The notes under the pieces are model-generated. The model made no database searches. It saw only the letters and a list, made by a program, of their open reading frames with translations, and was not told the origin of the DNA. 16,531 nt of DNA from Anaerolineae bacterium (GTDB taxonomy: Bacteria; Chloroflexota; Anaerolineae; B4-G1; SLSP01). Positions 6,973 to 13,233 of this stretch are shown piece after piece; position 1 is the stretch's first letter, and the number at the start of each line of letters is the position of its first letter. The position numbers and the translations under genes were made by a program. Location: assembly GCA_021107605.1 (NCBI GenBank), contig JAIOSN010000048.1, positions 1-16,531 on the forward strand, written 5' to 3'.

Positions 6973-8349
6973 CTAAGTCAGCGCGACCTCCAGGGCTTCG
7001 CTGACGGTGCGCACGGCGACGACGTTGAGTCCCGCCGGTGTGCGGAGTTTCTCGCGACGCAGGTTGCGCGGCACGACGACGGTTTGGAAGCCCAGACGCG
7101 CGGCCTCCTTGAGTCGCGCTTCCAGCCGTCCCACAGAGCGCAGTTCGCCGGAGAGGCCGATCTCGCCAACCAGGGCCAGGTCGGCAGCGACGGGCCGATC
7201 ACGCACGCTGGAGGCGAGCGCGGCCGCCACGGCTAAATCTGCTGCCGGCTCCTCGATCTGCAAGCCGCCCACGACGTTGGCGAAGATATCTTGATCGGAG
7301 ATACGCAACCCCACCCGCCGGCTGAGCACGGCGACAACCAGGAGTAAACGGTTGAACTCCAAACCATTGACAGTACGCCGGGGGTTAGCAAAACTGGTGG
7401 TGTTCGCCAACCCCTGGATTTCGACCAGGAGCGGGCGCGTGCCTTCCATGGTGACAGCAATGGCGGAACCGGCCACGTTGACCATACGCTCGGCCAAGAA
7501 AGATTCCGAGGGATTTTCAACTTCGATCAGACCATTTTCGCACATCTCAAAGACGCCCACTTCCGAGGTTGCACCAAAGCGGTTTTTGATGCTGCGCAGG
7601 AGACGGTAAGTGTGGAAAGGATCGCCTTCTAAGTAGAGCACGGTATCAACGATATGTTCCAGCACCTTTGGCCCGGCGATGAGACCAGATTTGGTGACGT
7701 GACCCACTAAGAAAACGGGGATGTTCCGCCTTTTGGCCCAACGTTGGAACCGGGAGGCGCACTCGCGCACCTGGCTCACGCTGCCCGCCGCCGAATTCAG
7801 GTCACCGGTGTGGGTAGTCTGGATAGAATCCACGATCAAAGCTTGGAGGGTGGGCAGCCGGTCAGCTTGCTGGAGCACAAAATCCACGTTGGTCTCCGCC
7901 AGCACTTGGATAGTATCGCCCAAAATCTCCAGGCGTGCGGCCCGGCGTTTGAGCTGGCCCGGCGACTCTTCTCCAGAGACGTAGAGCACGGGGTGTTGCG
8001 CATCGCCCAAGACAGCAGCGATCTGGAGCAGTAAGGTGGATTTGCCGATGCCCGGTTCGCCGCCGATCAAGACGATGGAGCCGGGAACCAAACCCCCGCC
8101 CAACACCCTGGCGAACTCACCATTCGCGACGGGGATACGCGTATGTCCGGCCATATCCACCTGGCTGAGTGGCGTGGGATGCGGTGAGTCGCTTCCTACA
8201 CGGCCCCCCACGGACATGGCCGGCAGCTCGTCGCGCACAACCATCTCCTTTAAGGAATCCCAAGCGCTGCAATGCGGGCACTTGCCCATCTCCTTGATAA
8301 AACTCCAACCGCATTCTTGACAGATCCAACGTGTCTCTGTTTTAGCCAT
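6973..8349 (-). CDS. radA: DNA repair protein RadA
   Basis: Cytosolic ATPase of the RecA superfamily that drives branch migration of recombination intermediates, a DnaB-like/Lon-like composite of 458 aa. An N-terminal zinc finger has Cys10, Cys13, Cys24 and Cys27 (CQEC...CPHC). Walker A is GGEPGIGKST at 96-105 and Walker B lies around residues 171-175 (LIVDS). The RadA-specific KNRFG motif is at 255-259, within SIKNRFGATSEVG. The C-terminal third is the Lon-protease-like domain (RTVNGLEFNRLLLVVAVLSR, GEIGLSGELR), which lacks a protease function in this family. I chose ATG at 8349, preceded by AGGGGAAG, over the upstream TTG, because residue 1 then leads directly into the zinc finger. It follows the metalloprotease gene by 14 nt. 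The stop is TAG. It is typical in length and motifs. Confidence 0.96.
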   Translation of the reverse strand: MAKTETRWICQECGWSFIKEMGKCPHCSAWDSLKEMVVRDELPAMSVGGRVGSDSPHPTPLSQVDMAGHTRIPVANGEFARVLGGGLVPGSIVLIGGEPGIGKSTLLLQIAAVLGDAQHPVLYVSGEESPGQLKRRAARLEILGDTIQVLAETNVDFVLQQADRLPTLQALIVDSIQTTHTGDLNSAAGSVSQVRECASRFQRWAKRRNIPVFLVGHVTKSGLIAGPKVLEHIVDTVLYLEGDPFHTYRLLRSIKNRFGATSEVGVFEMCENGLIEVENPSESFLAERMVNVAGSAIAVTMEGTRPLLVEIQGLANTTSFANPRRTVNGLEFNRLLLVVAVLSRRVGLRISDQDIFANVVGGLQIEEPAADLAVAAALASSVRDRPVAADLALVGEIGLSGELRSVGRLEARLKEAARLGFQTVVVPRNLRREKLRTPAGLNVVAVRTVSEALEVALT

Positions 8350-8363
8350 AATGACTTCCCCTC

Positions 8364-8744
8364 TCAATACGCGCCGATATGGCGCAAGCGCTCGTCACTG
8401 ATGCCAAAATGATGTGCGATTTCATGTCGTAACACGTGACAAATGATATCGCGCAGTTCCTGCCGCGTATTCGCACGCAACTCAATCGGGTGTTGATAGA
8501 GGCTGATTTTATCTGGCAACGTCAAATTATAGCCACGGGTGCGTCTGGTACGCGGGACTCCATGATAACGTCCCAACAGCTGCCTGGGATCAGCGACGCC
8601 AACTTGAGAAAGCGTCTCACGATCCGCCCACGGCTCAACGACGATCTCCACGTTAGCGAGATTGGCGCGGAAATAAGCCGGGAGCTCAGCTAAGGCTTCA
8701 GCCACCAGCTCCTCAAAGTGGTCTGCGGTGGTTGGAAAGACCAT
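8364..8744 (-). CDS. Zincin-like small metallopeptidase (MMP/PF06262-like family)
   Basis: Compact predicted zinc metallopeptidase of 126 aa. The metal site HEIAHHFGISDERL lies at 107-120: His107 and His111 bind zinc, Glu108 is the general base, and Gly114 with Asp117 completes an HExxHxxGxxD pattern as in minimal metzincin-like proteins (Zincin_1 family). The N-terminal part (EELVAEALAELPAYF, NVEIVVEP) matches the usual arrangement of this family, in which a helix and two strands precede an arginine-rich loop and the catalytic helix. No signal peptide, so it acts in the cytosol; substrates are unknown in the family. I chose ATG at 8744, with GAGGG about 6 nt upstream, over the adjoining TTG at 8747. 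It lies 58 nt after rny and 14 nt before radA, so it is probably co-transcribed with both. Confidence 0.85.
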   Translation of the reverse strand: MVFPTTADHFEELVAEALAELPAYFRANLANVEIVVEPWADRETLSQVGVADPRQLLGRYHGVPRTRRTRGYNLTLPDKISLYQHPIELRANTRQELRDIICHVLRHEIAHHFGISDERLRHIGAY

Positions 8745-8802
8745 CAATGTCCCTCGCGCTCCCCCTCTTCCGGCTCAGCCGGCTAAGTGGCGTGAACGCT
8801 TG

Positions 8803-10377
8803 CTACTTGGCGTATCCCACCGCCCGCGTCTCGCGGATCACGGTGACTTTGATCTTGCCGGGATATTGCAACGAATCCTCGATCTTGCGAGAGATATCGC
8901 GGGAAAGGCGGATAGCCGCCAGATCATCCACATGGTCCGGGCGGACGATGATGCGCACCTCGCGGCCAGCCTGGATCGCATAAGCTGTTTTCACCCCTTT
9001 GAATGAATGGGCGATCTCTTCCAGAGTGCGAATGCGTTTGATGTAATGCTCCAAACTCTCACGGCGCGCCCCTGGACGAGCACTGGAGATAGCATCTGCG
9101 GCCTCCACCAAAACGGCCTCAAGCGAGAGCTGCTCCACTTCATGGTGATGAGCTTCGATGCAATTCACCACGACGTCCGGAACGCCATACCGGCGCGCCA
9201 AGTCAGCGCCGATAGCAGCATGAGTGCCCTCCACCTCGAAATCCACGGCCTTGCCGATATCATGCAGTAACCCACCGGCCCGCGCAATCTCCTCGTTGGC
9301 TCCTGTCTCCGCAGCCAGCAGGCTGGCGAGTTTGGCGACCTCGATGGAATGTAAGAGCTGGTTCTGTCCATAGCTGGTGCGGAAGTATAGTTGCCCCAGC
9401 AATTTACGTAATTCCTTGTTCAGACCCGGCACTTCAGCTTCGTAGACCGCCCGCTCTCCTTCTTCGCGAATAATTTTCTCAACTTCCTTCTCCGCCTTGC
9501 CCAAAATCGTCTCGATGCGTGCGGGATGGATGCGCCCATCAGCAACCAGCTGGTGCATCGCGCGCGCCGCCACCTCCCGGCGTACCGGGTTGAAGGATGA
9601 GATAGTAATCATTTCTGGTGTATCATCAACGATCACATCCACCCCCGATTGCTGCTCAAAGAGACGGATGTTACGCCCCCCCCGCCCAATAATGCGCCCT
9701 TTGAGATCATCAGAGGGAATTTCTATACTCCGGGTAGTAATCTCTGCCACTTGCTCACTGGCCAGTCGCTGGATAGCAATGGTAATGATCTTCCGCGCTT
9801 CACCCTCGGATTCCTCTTCGGCCCGCTCAACCTCCTCTCGAATCACGCGGGCCATATCCTGACGGATATCCTCAGCTACCTGCTCCAACAAAATATCGCG
9901 GGCCTCCTCCAAAGAGAGATTAGCTACGCGCTCCAGCTCCTGCCGCTGCTGCGCCCCGAGCTGCTGCAACTCATTACGCTGCTTATCCAGGAGGCTCTGA
10001 CGTTTATTGAGTTGCGAAACTCGTTGTTCCAACTCTTCAACACGCTGGTCCAATTGCTCACGCCGCTGCTGCACCCGGTCAGCTTCTTGGTGTAAACGTT
10101 CCTCATCTTTATGCAAGCGTTTCTCATCCTGCCGCCAGCGGGCGCGTCGCTCTTCGGCCTCCTGCTCCAACTCAGCTCGCATCTCCTGGGCCTGTTCGCG
10201 AGCAGTCAACATCACATCGTGCGCTTGCTTTTCGGCCGCCGCCAGCAAACGTTTTTTCATCGCCTCTAAAGTGCCCACCGCCTGGTAGTAAAGCCACTGG
10301 CGGATCAGGTACCCGGCCACTCCTCCCACTACCAATGCTGCCAACACAGATATAGATAGAATAAGATTTGGTCTCAT
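8803..10377 (-). CDS. rny: Ribonuclease Y
   Basis: Membrane-tethered endoribonuclease that starts mRNA decay, 524 aa, the usual length. A single membrane helix spans about residues 5-25. A long charged coiled coil (about 35-195, rich in EE, RR and QQ) follows. The KH RNA-binding domain covers roughly 208-275 with the GRGG loop at 231-234 and GRIIGRGGRNIRLFEQQSG. The HD phosphohydrolase domain has HSIEVAKL (His343) and LLHDIGKAVD (His372, Asp373), plus IEAHHHE downstream. All expected catalytic and binding signatures are intact. The ATG overlaps the recX stop by 4 bp (ATGA), which implies translational coupling. The gap to the next gene is 58 nt. recX next to rny is a recurring arrangement in several phyla, often with recA in front. 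Here recA is not in front. Confidence 0.96.
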   Translation of the reverse strand: MRPNLILSISVLAALVVGGVAGYLIRQWLYYQAVGTLEAMKKRLLAAAEKQAHDVMLTAREQAQEMRAELEQEAEERRARWRQDEKRLHKDEERLHQEADRVQQRREQLDQRVEELEQRVSQLNKRQSLLDKQRNELQQLGAQQRQELERVANLSLEEARDILLEQVAEDIRQDMARVIREEVERAEEESEGEARKIITIAIQRLASEQVAEITTRSIEIPSDDLKGRIIGRGGRNIRLFEQQSGVDVIVDDTPEMITISSFNPVRREVAARAMHQLVADGRIHPARIETILGKAEKEVEKIIREEGERAVYEAEVPGLNKELRKLLGQLYFRTSYGQNQLLHSIEVAKLASLLAAETGANEEIARAGGLLHDIGKAVDFEVEGTHAAIGADLARRYGVPDVVVNCIEAHHHEVEQLSLEAVLVEAADAISSARPGARRESLEHYIKRIRTLEEIAHSFKGVKTAYAIQAGREVRIIVRPDHVDDLAAIRLSRDISRKIEDSLQYPGKIKVTVIRETRAVGYAK

Positions 10378-11003
10378 AAATCATCCTCACTTTGCATTAT
10401 ACAATCAGTAACAATATCGCGGATGCTCTCGTAAGCGAAACCACGGCGAGCAAGTCGTTGTGTCAAACGTTGGCGAAATTTATCCGGTGGCAGCTGGCGG
10501 AGCCGACGAGCATGTTTTCGAGCAGCTCTCCGCAACGCAGCTAATTCATCGTAATCCACTAAGGCCTTGTCAATCAGAGACCCCGCAATACCTTTCTGAC
10601 ACAGTTCCTGCCGCAGAGCAAATGCCCCCCGGGGACGGAACTGCCAACGATTCTTGATCCAGTAGCGAGCGAAGGCCAGATCATCCACCAGCCCCACATC
10701 TTGCAAATGTGCTAATACCTGACTCACCACCGGCTCAGAAAATTCACGCTCACTCAGATAGCATCGCAACTCACGCAGGCTACGTGGTCGATAAGAGAGA
10801 TAGCTCAAAGCCTTGTCACGGGCTTGCTCCAGAACATCTGCCTCTTTCAAGTCGGCTATCTTTTCATCAGTAAGCCACTCCCCCATGCGGAGGGGATAAG
10901 CCGCAATGTCCGCCAACCCAAAAGCAAATTCGCCATCCAGATAGACGTTCACCCGCCGCTCGGAATGCTTTTGAAGTCGCAGCGCAGTAATTCTACCGGC
11001 CAT
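10374..11003 (-). CDS. recX: Regulatory protein RecX
   Basis: RecX modulates RecA by binding along its filament and is made of three-helix repeats; this protein is 209 aa, within the family range. An N-terminal beta segment (ITALRLQKHSERRVNVYLDG, residues 5-24) precedes the helical repeats. The conserved RecX core is visible as LSYRPRSLRELRCYL, then VGLVDDLAFARYWIKNR and GAFALRQELCQKGI. A C-terminal repeat, RLARRGFAYESIRDIV, follows. It starts with ATG behind GAGGGAAG at short spacing, 34 nt downstream of a strong intrinsic terminator. Any full-length message must therefore read through that terminator or start from a promoter overlapping it. It overlaps rny by ATGA. No recA gene is seen within the window. 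Confidence 0.92.
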   Translation of the reverse strand: MAGRITALRLQKHSERRVNVYLDGEFAFGLADIAAYPLRMGEWLTDEKIADLKEADVLEQARDKALSYLSYRPRSLRELRCYLSEREFSEPVVSQVLAHLQDVGLVDDLAFARYWIKNRWQFRPRGAFALRQELCQKGIAGSLIDKALVDYDELAALRRAARKHARRLRQLPPDKFRQRLTQRLARRGFAYESIRDIVTDCIMQSEDDL

Positions 11004-11037
11004 ACTTCCCTCTCAAACGCAATCGCCCTAACCCAAC

Positions 11038-11072
11038 AAAAAAACGGCCATGGCAACGAATGCCATAGCCGT
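11038..11072 (-). terminator. Strong intrinsic terminator upstream of recX
   Basis: On the minus strand a 12-bp stem (ACGGCTATGGCA / TGCCATGGCCGT, one G-U pair) closes a TTCGT loop at 11072-11044. It is followed directly by a run of seven T at 11044-11038. The run of seven complementary A's lies on the wrong side for the plus strand, so it acts on minus-strand transcripts only. It sits 34 nt before the recX start codon, the position expected of an attenuator or of the end of an independent small RNA. Confidence 0.85.
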
Positions 11073-11323
11073 AAGTAGGTACGTAAAGCCCACGTCCTAT
11101 CTTCATAGAACGTTTACAGGTTCCCAACTAGCCTGTTACACCAATCTCATTTCATAAAAAAGATTATTAGTAAGTCCTACCGACACCCAGGCTAACAGAG
11201 AGACCCTTGCACTTTACAGACCGAAAATTACAAAATACTCCAACAAAAGGAGTCTTGGAATTGAAATACTCTGGCTATAGCTTGCTAGCACCGCCTGCGA
11301 TGGCAGTACCTAAAATTCCACAT
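11038..11323 (-). ncRNA. Putative structured leader RNA or small RNA upstream of recX
   Basis: A roughly 285-nt non-coding stretch bounded by a candidate promoter and a strong terminator. Helices read on the minus strand: GCGATG/CATCGC (11326-11297); ACTCC/GGAGT around 11255-11240; GTTAGCCTG/CAGGCTAGT (9 bp with two wobbles), enclosing ACTAATCT/AGATTGGT with a 3-nt bulge; ACAGG/CCTGT; and CGTTCTAT-GAAG-ATAGGACG extended by GTAAA/TTTAC. A long-range 7-bp helix, TAGGTAC (11312-11306) with GTACCTA (11082-11076), closes the whole domain 3 nt before the terminator. No ORF above about 30 codons with a ribosome binding site is seen. I looked for tmRNA, RNase P, SRP RNA, T-box, c-di-GMP and 6S landmarks and did not recognise a family. 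It may be a cis-acting attenuator of recX-rny or a trans-acting RNA. Confidence 0.5.
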
Positions 11324-11329
11324 CGCGTC

Positions 11330-11360
11330 TTTATAGCAATTTAACTAAAATGCCTATCAA
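11330..11360 (-). promoter_or_regulatory. Candidate extended -10 promoter for the leader RNA
   Basis: On the minus strand TGCTATAAA (11338-11330) is a good extended -10. A -35-like TTGATA lies at 11360-11355, but with a long 19-bp spacer. The predicted start is near 11323. A second candidate just upstream has a perfect TATAAT at 11372-11367 with a weak -35 (TTGCGG) 16 bp before it. Confidence 0.5.
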
Positions 11361-11366
11361 GCCCTG

Positions 11367-11394
11367 ATTATAGCGCAAGATTCTTTAGCCGCAA
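11367..11394 (-). promoter_or_regulatory. Second candidate promoter (TATAAT) upstream of the leader RNA
   Basis: A perfect TATAAT at 11372-11367 on the minus strand, 16 bp after TTGCGG (three of six matches to the -35 consensus). It may drive the same leader RNA with a start about 37 nt farther upstream than the extended -10 candidate. Confidence 0.4.
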
Positions 11395-11401
11395 ATGGCG
11401 G

Positions 11402-11430
11402 GTAGCCGGACAATCAGGTAGTCCGGTTAC
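11402..11430. repeat. Inverted repeat between surface-protein terminator and leader promoter
   Basis: GTAGCCGGAC and GTCCGGTTAC flank a 9-nt loop. Read as plus-strand RNA the arms form a 10-bp stem with one G-U pair. On the minus strand the same position is a C-A mismatch within a 6+3 bp stem. No U-tract follows on either strand, so it is not an obvious terminator. It could be an operator or a fold in an upstream transcript. Confidence 0.4.
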
Positions 11431-11469
11431 GGGCACGGTAAAAAGGGCGAGTGAACGCGAGTTGCCCCG

Positions 11470-11508
11470 GAATACAAACAGCCGCTCTCCTCCCGGAGAG
11501 CGGCTGTT
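11470..11508 (-). terminator. Intrinsic terminator after the surface-protein genes
   Basis: A 14-bp perfect stem (arms 11477-11490 and 11495-11508, GC-rich, around CCGCTCTCC/GGAGAGCGG) with a 4-nt loop starts 16 nt after the stop at 11525. On the minus strand it is followed by TTTGTATT, a moderate U-tract. It closes the transcription unit of the two tandem surface-protein genes. Confidence 0.8.
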
Positions 11509-11524
11509 AAATGCCTCAACTCGT

Positions 11525-12373
11525 TCAGGCGCGTCGCCGCGAGATAATAAGGAGCGTCCCCACGACAATAACCAATAATACAGCCAGAATGCCACTCACA
11601 CGGATAATAGTCATCAGGAGACTAGTTGCTGGTTCATCTTCTTCTCCCGGCGGCTCTGAAGTCGCCCCTTCGGGAGTGGGTTCCACAGTCCCTACGGCAC
11701 TATTTTCTCCGCGCGTGTAGCCCAATTGTAACACATAACTTTGCCCCGCCCCCAGCAAAACTCCCCATTTCTCCGGCCCCGAAGTCGCGTAACCGGCGGG
11801 CGACTGCTGTTGCACCACATAATTCCCCGGTTGCAGATTCTCGAAACAGTAGGGTTCTCTCAACCCATCGGTGGTGTAGGTGCCGGCCAGACCACCAGTG
11901 CCCACCACGGAGAGAGTGACGTTAGGCAGCAATTCCTCGCTGGCAGATTGGTAGAGCATATCCACATTCTGGTCATTGTAAGCGAGCAAGCAGAGGGAGG
12001 CTCCCTCACCCATCGCCCCCGGTTCGGCAGTTGCCTCCGGAACTTCGGGAGCAGCCGTCAGCTCCGTCACCGGTTGTTCCTCGGTAGGCGCGAGAGTGGG
12101 AGTTGGCAGAGTGATCGGCTCGCCAGAGATCACCAGCTCTTGCCCGATGGAGAGCATATCATTGGGACCCAGTGAACCGGCGTTAAGACGCCGCAATAGA
12201 TCTAAGTCATCAATGCCATATTGCAACGCAATCCCCAAGAGCGTATCACCGGCCACCACCGTATGTATCACGGCGCCACCGGGATGCGGGGTAGCTGTGG
12301 AGCGCGGCGTCGGTGGCACGGCGGAGGTAGGTGGAGGCGGCGCAGTGGTAGGTTCCACATCTCCTACCGTCAC
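11525..12373 (-). CDS. 3' fragment of interrupted LysM surface protein (LysM, SdrD/Cna-B-like, TM)
   Basis: Open frame downstream of the nonsense codon at 12500; the first available start is GTG at 12373, with no convincing ribosome binding site. From this start it encodes 282 aa. A Pro/Thr-rich linker comes first. A LysM domain (about 36-83: HTVVAGDTLLGIALQYGIDD, later MLSIGQELVI) is followed by a second Pro/Glu-rich linker. Next comes a domain with two Cys and the GTYTTDGLREPYCFENLQPG pattern, typical of SdrD/Cna-B-like beta-sandwich repeats. An acidic linker leads to one membrane helix (about 252-278) ending ISRRRA. It lacks a signal peptide, so if made alone from the GTG it would not be exported as the paralog is. 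It is best read as part of the single gene 11525-13129. Confidence 0.6.
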   Translation of the reverse strand: MTVGDVEPTTAPPPPTSAVPPTPRSTATPHPGGAVIHTVVAGDTLLGIALQYGIDDLDLLRRLNAGSLGPNDMLSIGQELVISGEPITLPTPTLAPTEEQPVTELTAAPEVPEATAEPGAMGEGASLCLLAYNDQNVDMLYQSASEELLPNVTLSVVGTGGLAGTYTTDGLREPYCFENLQPGNYVVQQQSPAGYATSGPEKWGVLLGAGQSYVLQLGYTRGENSAVGTVEPTPEGATSEPPGEEDEPATSLLMTIIRVSGILAVLLVIVVGTLLIISRRRA

Positions 12374-12499
12374 CAGGGAAGCATCATCTAGATAGACATC
12401 ATTGTTGACACGCGGATAAGTATCAGTCCAATCGACACGCGATTGGAAAAATACTGTAGCACTCTCGGCTTGCGCGGTTGCCTCTACCCAGAAAGCTGT

Positions 12500-13129
12500 T
12501 CAGGTATCGTAAGTGTCAACTTCCTGGGACCAAACCACCGTCGCCGCCCAGGGATTGGTCTGCCCAGTAGGATCTATACCCACCCTGGTGTGCATAGGAG
12601 CGGGATTATTGGAATTAGGTGTAGTAGGACAGTCATTCCAGGCTCCTCCTGGCGCTGGCTGACAAGACCAAGTTTGCGCATAAATTTGAAAGCGCAAGAG
12701 GCTACCAGGAACGATACCATTCACTTTCTGATACAAGCCGGCTTCATGCTGTTGATTAAAGGTAAAGTACTTCTGAGAATAGTTACCGCCGTGAACTCGA
12801 TAAGCAAATTCATATGATTTCGTGTCCCGGAACTCAGGCCGCGCCCAAGAACAGTTTTGATCATCGGCGCTACAGTAAGAGGCCGGCGTCACATAAGAAG
12901 GCCGGTTATCCAACCAGAAGGCATGCCACCCAGGGGCGATCTGCACCTCCGCGATATTATCTTGAAACGGCCAAGCCCCACCACCACCCTGCTCAAAATC
13001 ACCATTGGTCAGTAAATTAGGGCCGGTTTCTTGAGCGACGGATGGCATTGGAAGCAATGCTATCCAACTAAAGAAGATCGTCCCTATCAAGACTGCGGTA
13101 AATATCTTACGTCTACTAGAATCGTTCAT
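12500..13129 (-). CDS. 5' fragment: exported jelly-roll-like carbohydrate-binding-type module
   Basis: A 209-aa open frame up to the TGA. The N-terminus MNDSSRRK plus a hydrophobic core (about 9-28) is a signal peptide with a likely cut after SVA at residue 32. The mature part begins QETGPNLLTNGDFEQ, the usual opening of CBM4/9-like or related jelly-roll modules ('NLLxNxGFE'). Trp- and Tyr-rich strands follow (PGWHAFWLD, EAGLYQKVNG, LRFQIYAQTWSC), then HTRVGIDPTG and VVWSQE. The domain is cut before its final strands. Four Cys (86, 93, 156, 167) could form disulfides, a difference from the neighbour. If translated alone, it would be a secreted, incomplete domain without LysM or anchor. An in-frame ATG with GATGAGG upstream supports the start; spacing is long. 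Confidence 0.65.
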   Translation of the reverse strand: MNDSSRRKIFTAVLIGTIFFSWIALLPMPSVAQETGPNLLTNGDFEQGGGGAWPFQDNIAEVQIAPGWHAFWLDNRPSYVTPASYCSADDQNCSWARPEFRDTKSYEFAYRVHGGNYSQKYFTFNQQHEAGLYQKVNGIVPGSLLRFQIYAQTWSCQPAPGGAWNDCPTTPNSNNPAPMHTRVGIDPTGQTNPWAATVVWSQEVDTYDT

Positions 13130-13233
13130 GAGTTAACTTCCTCATCCTTTAGAACACTGAAAGAGCAGCGTACCCCCCAGAGCAAGCTCGTTGAGTACAC
13201 TGCCCATTATCAGACTGATTTAAGCAACAACTA

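Larger units (their letters stand above)
11525..13129 (-). pseudogene. Full-length LysM surface-protein gene interrupted by one in-frame TGA
   Basis: Reading straight through TGA at 12502-12500 gives one frame of 534 codons plus stop, colinear along its whole length with the intact neighbour at 13234-14721. The modules are signal peptide, jelly-roll-like module, Pro/Thr linker, LysM, linker, SdrD/Cna-B-like domain, acidic linker, membrane helix and basic tail. The TGA falls exactly where the paralog has Trp178 (DSWQQ versus DT-stop-TA). The frame continues into FWVEATAQAESATVFFQSRV and VYLDDASL, clearly homologous to the paralog. There is no other lesion, so a single TGG-to-TGA change explains the break. 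It could be a young pseudogene, a sequencing or strain-level variant, or a readthrough site. The ftsK frame uses TGA as a normal stop, so genetic-code reassignment is unlikely. Confidence 0.75.

Noticed and set aside
8036..8320. Plus-strand frame opposite the radA zinc finger and Walker region
   Set aside because: Antisense of a conserved, motif-complete gene; no independent evidence for coding.
9649..10095. Plus-strand Leu/Gln-rich frame opposite rny
   Set aside because: It is the antisense of the RNase Y coiled-coil region; the Leu-rich look follows from the Glu/Gln codons on the other strand.
11038..11323. 6S RNA, tmRNA, RNase P RNA, SRP RNA or a c-di-GMP/T-box leader
   Set aside because: None of the landmark sequences is present (no CCA-type 3' end or tag frame, no GAGGAAAGUCC-type core, no GGAAG SRP loop, no T-box AGGGUGG). 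6S cannot be fully excluded by eye because it is defined by structure.
12500..12502. TGA read as tryptophan (altered genetic code) or selenocysteine
   Set aside because: Other genes here use TGG for Trp and TGA as a genuine stop, including the ATGA overlaps ftsK/1447-2019 and recX/rny. No SECIS-like hairpin or selenoprotein context was noticed.
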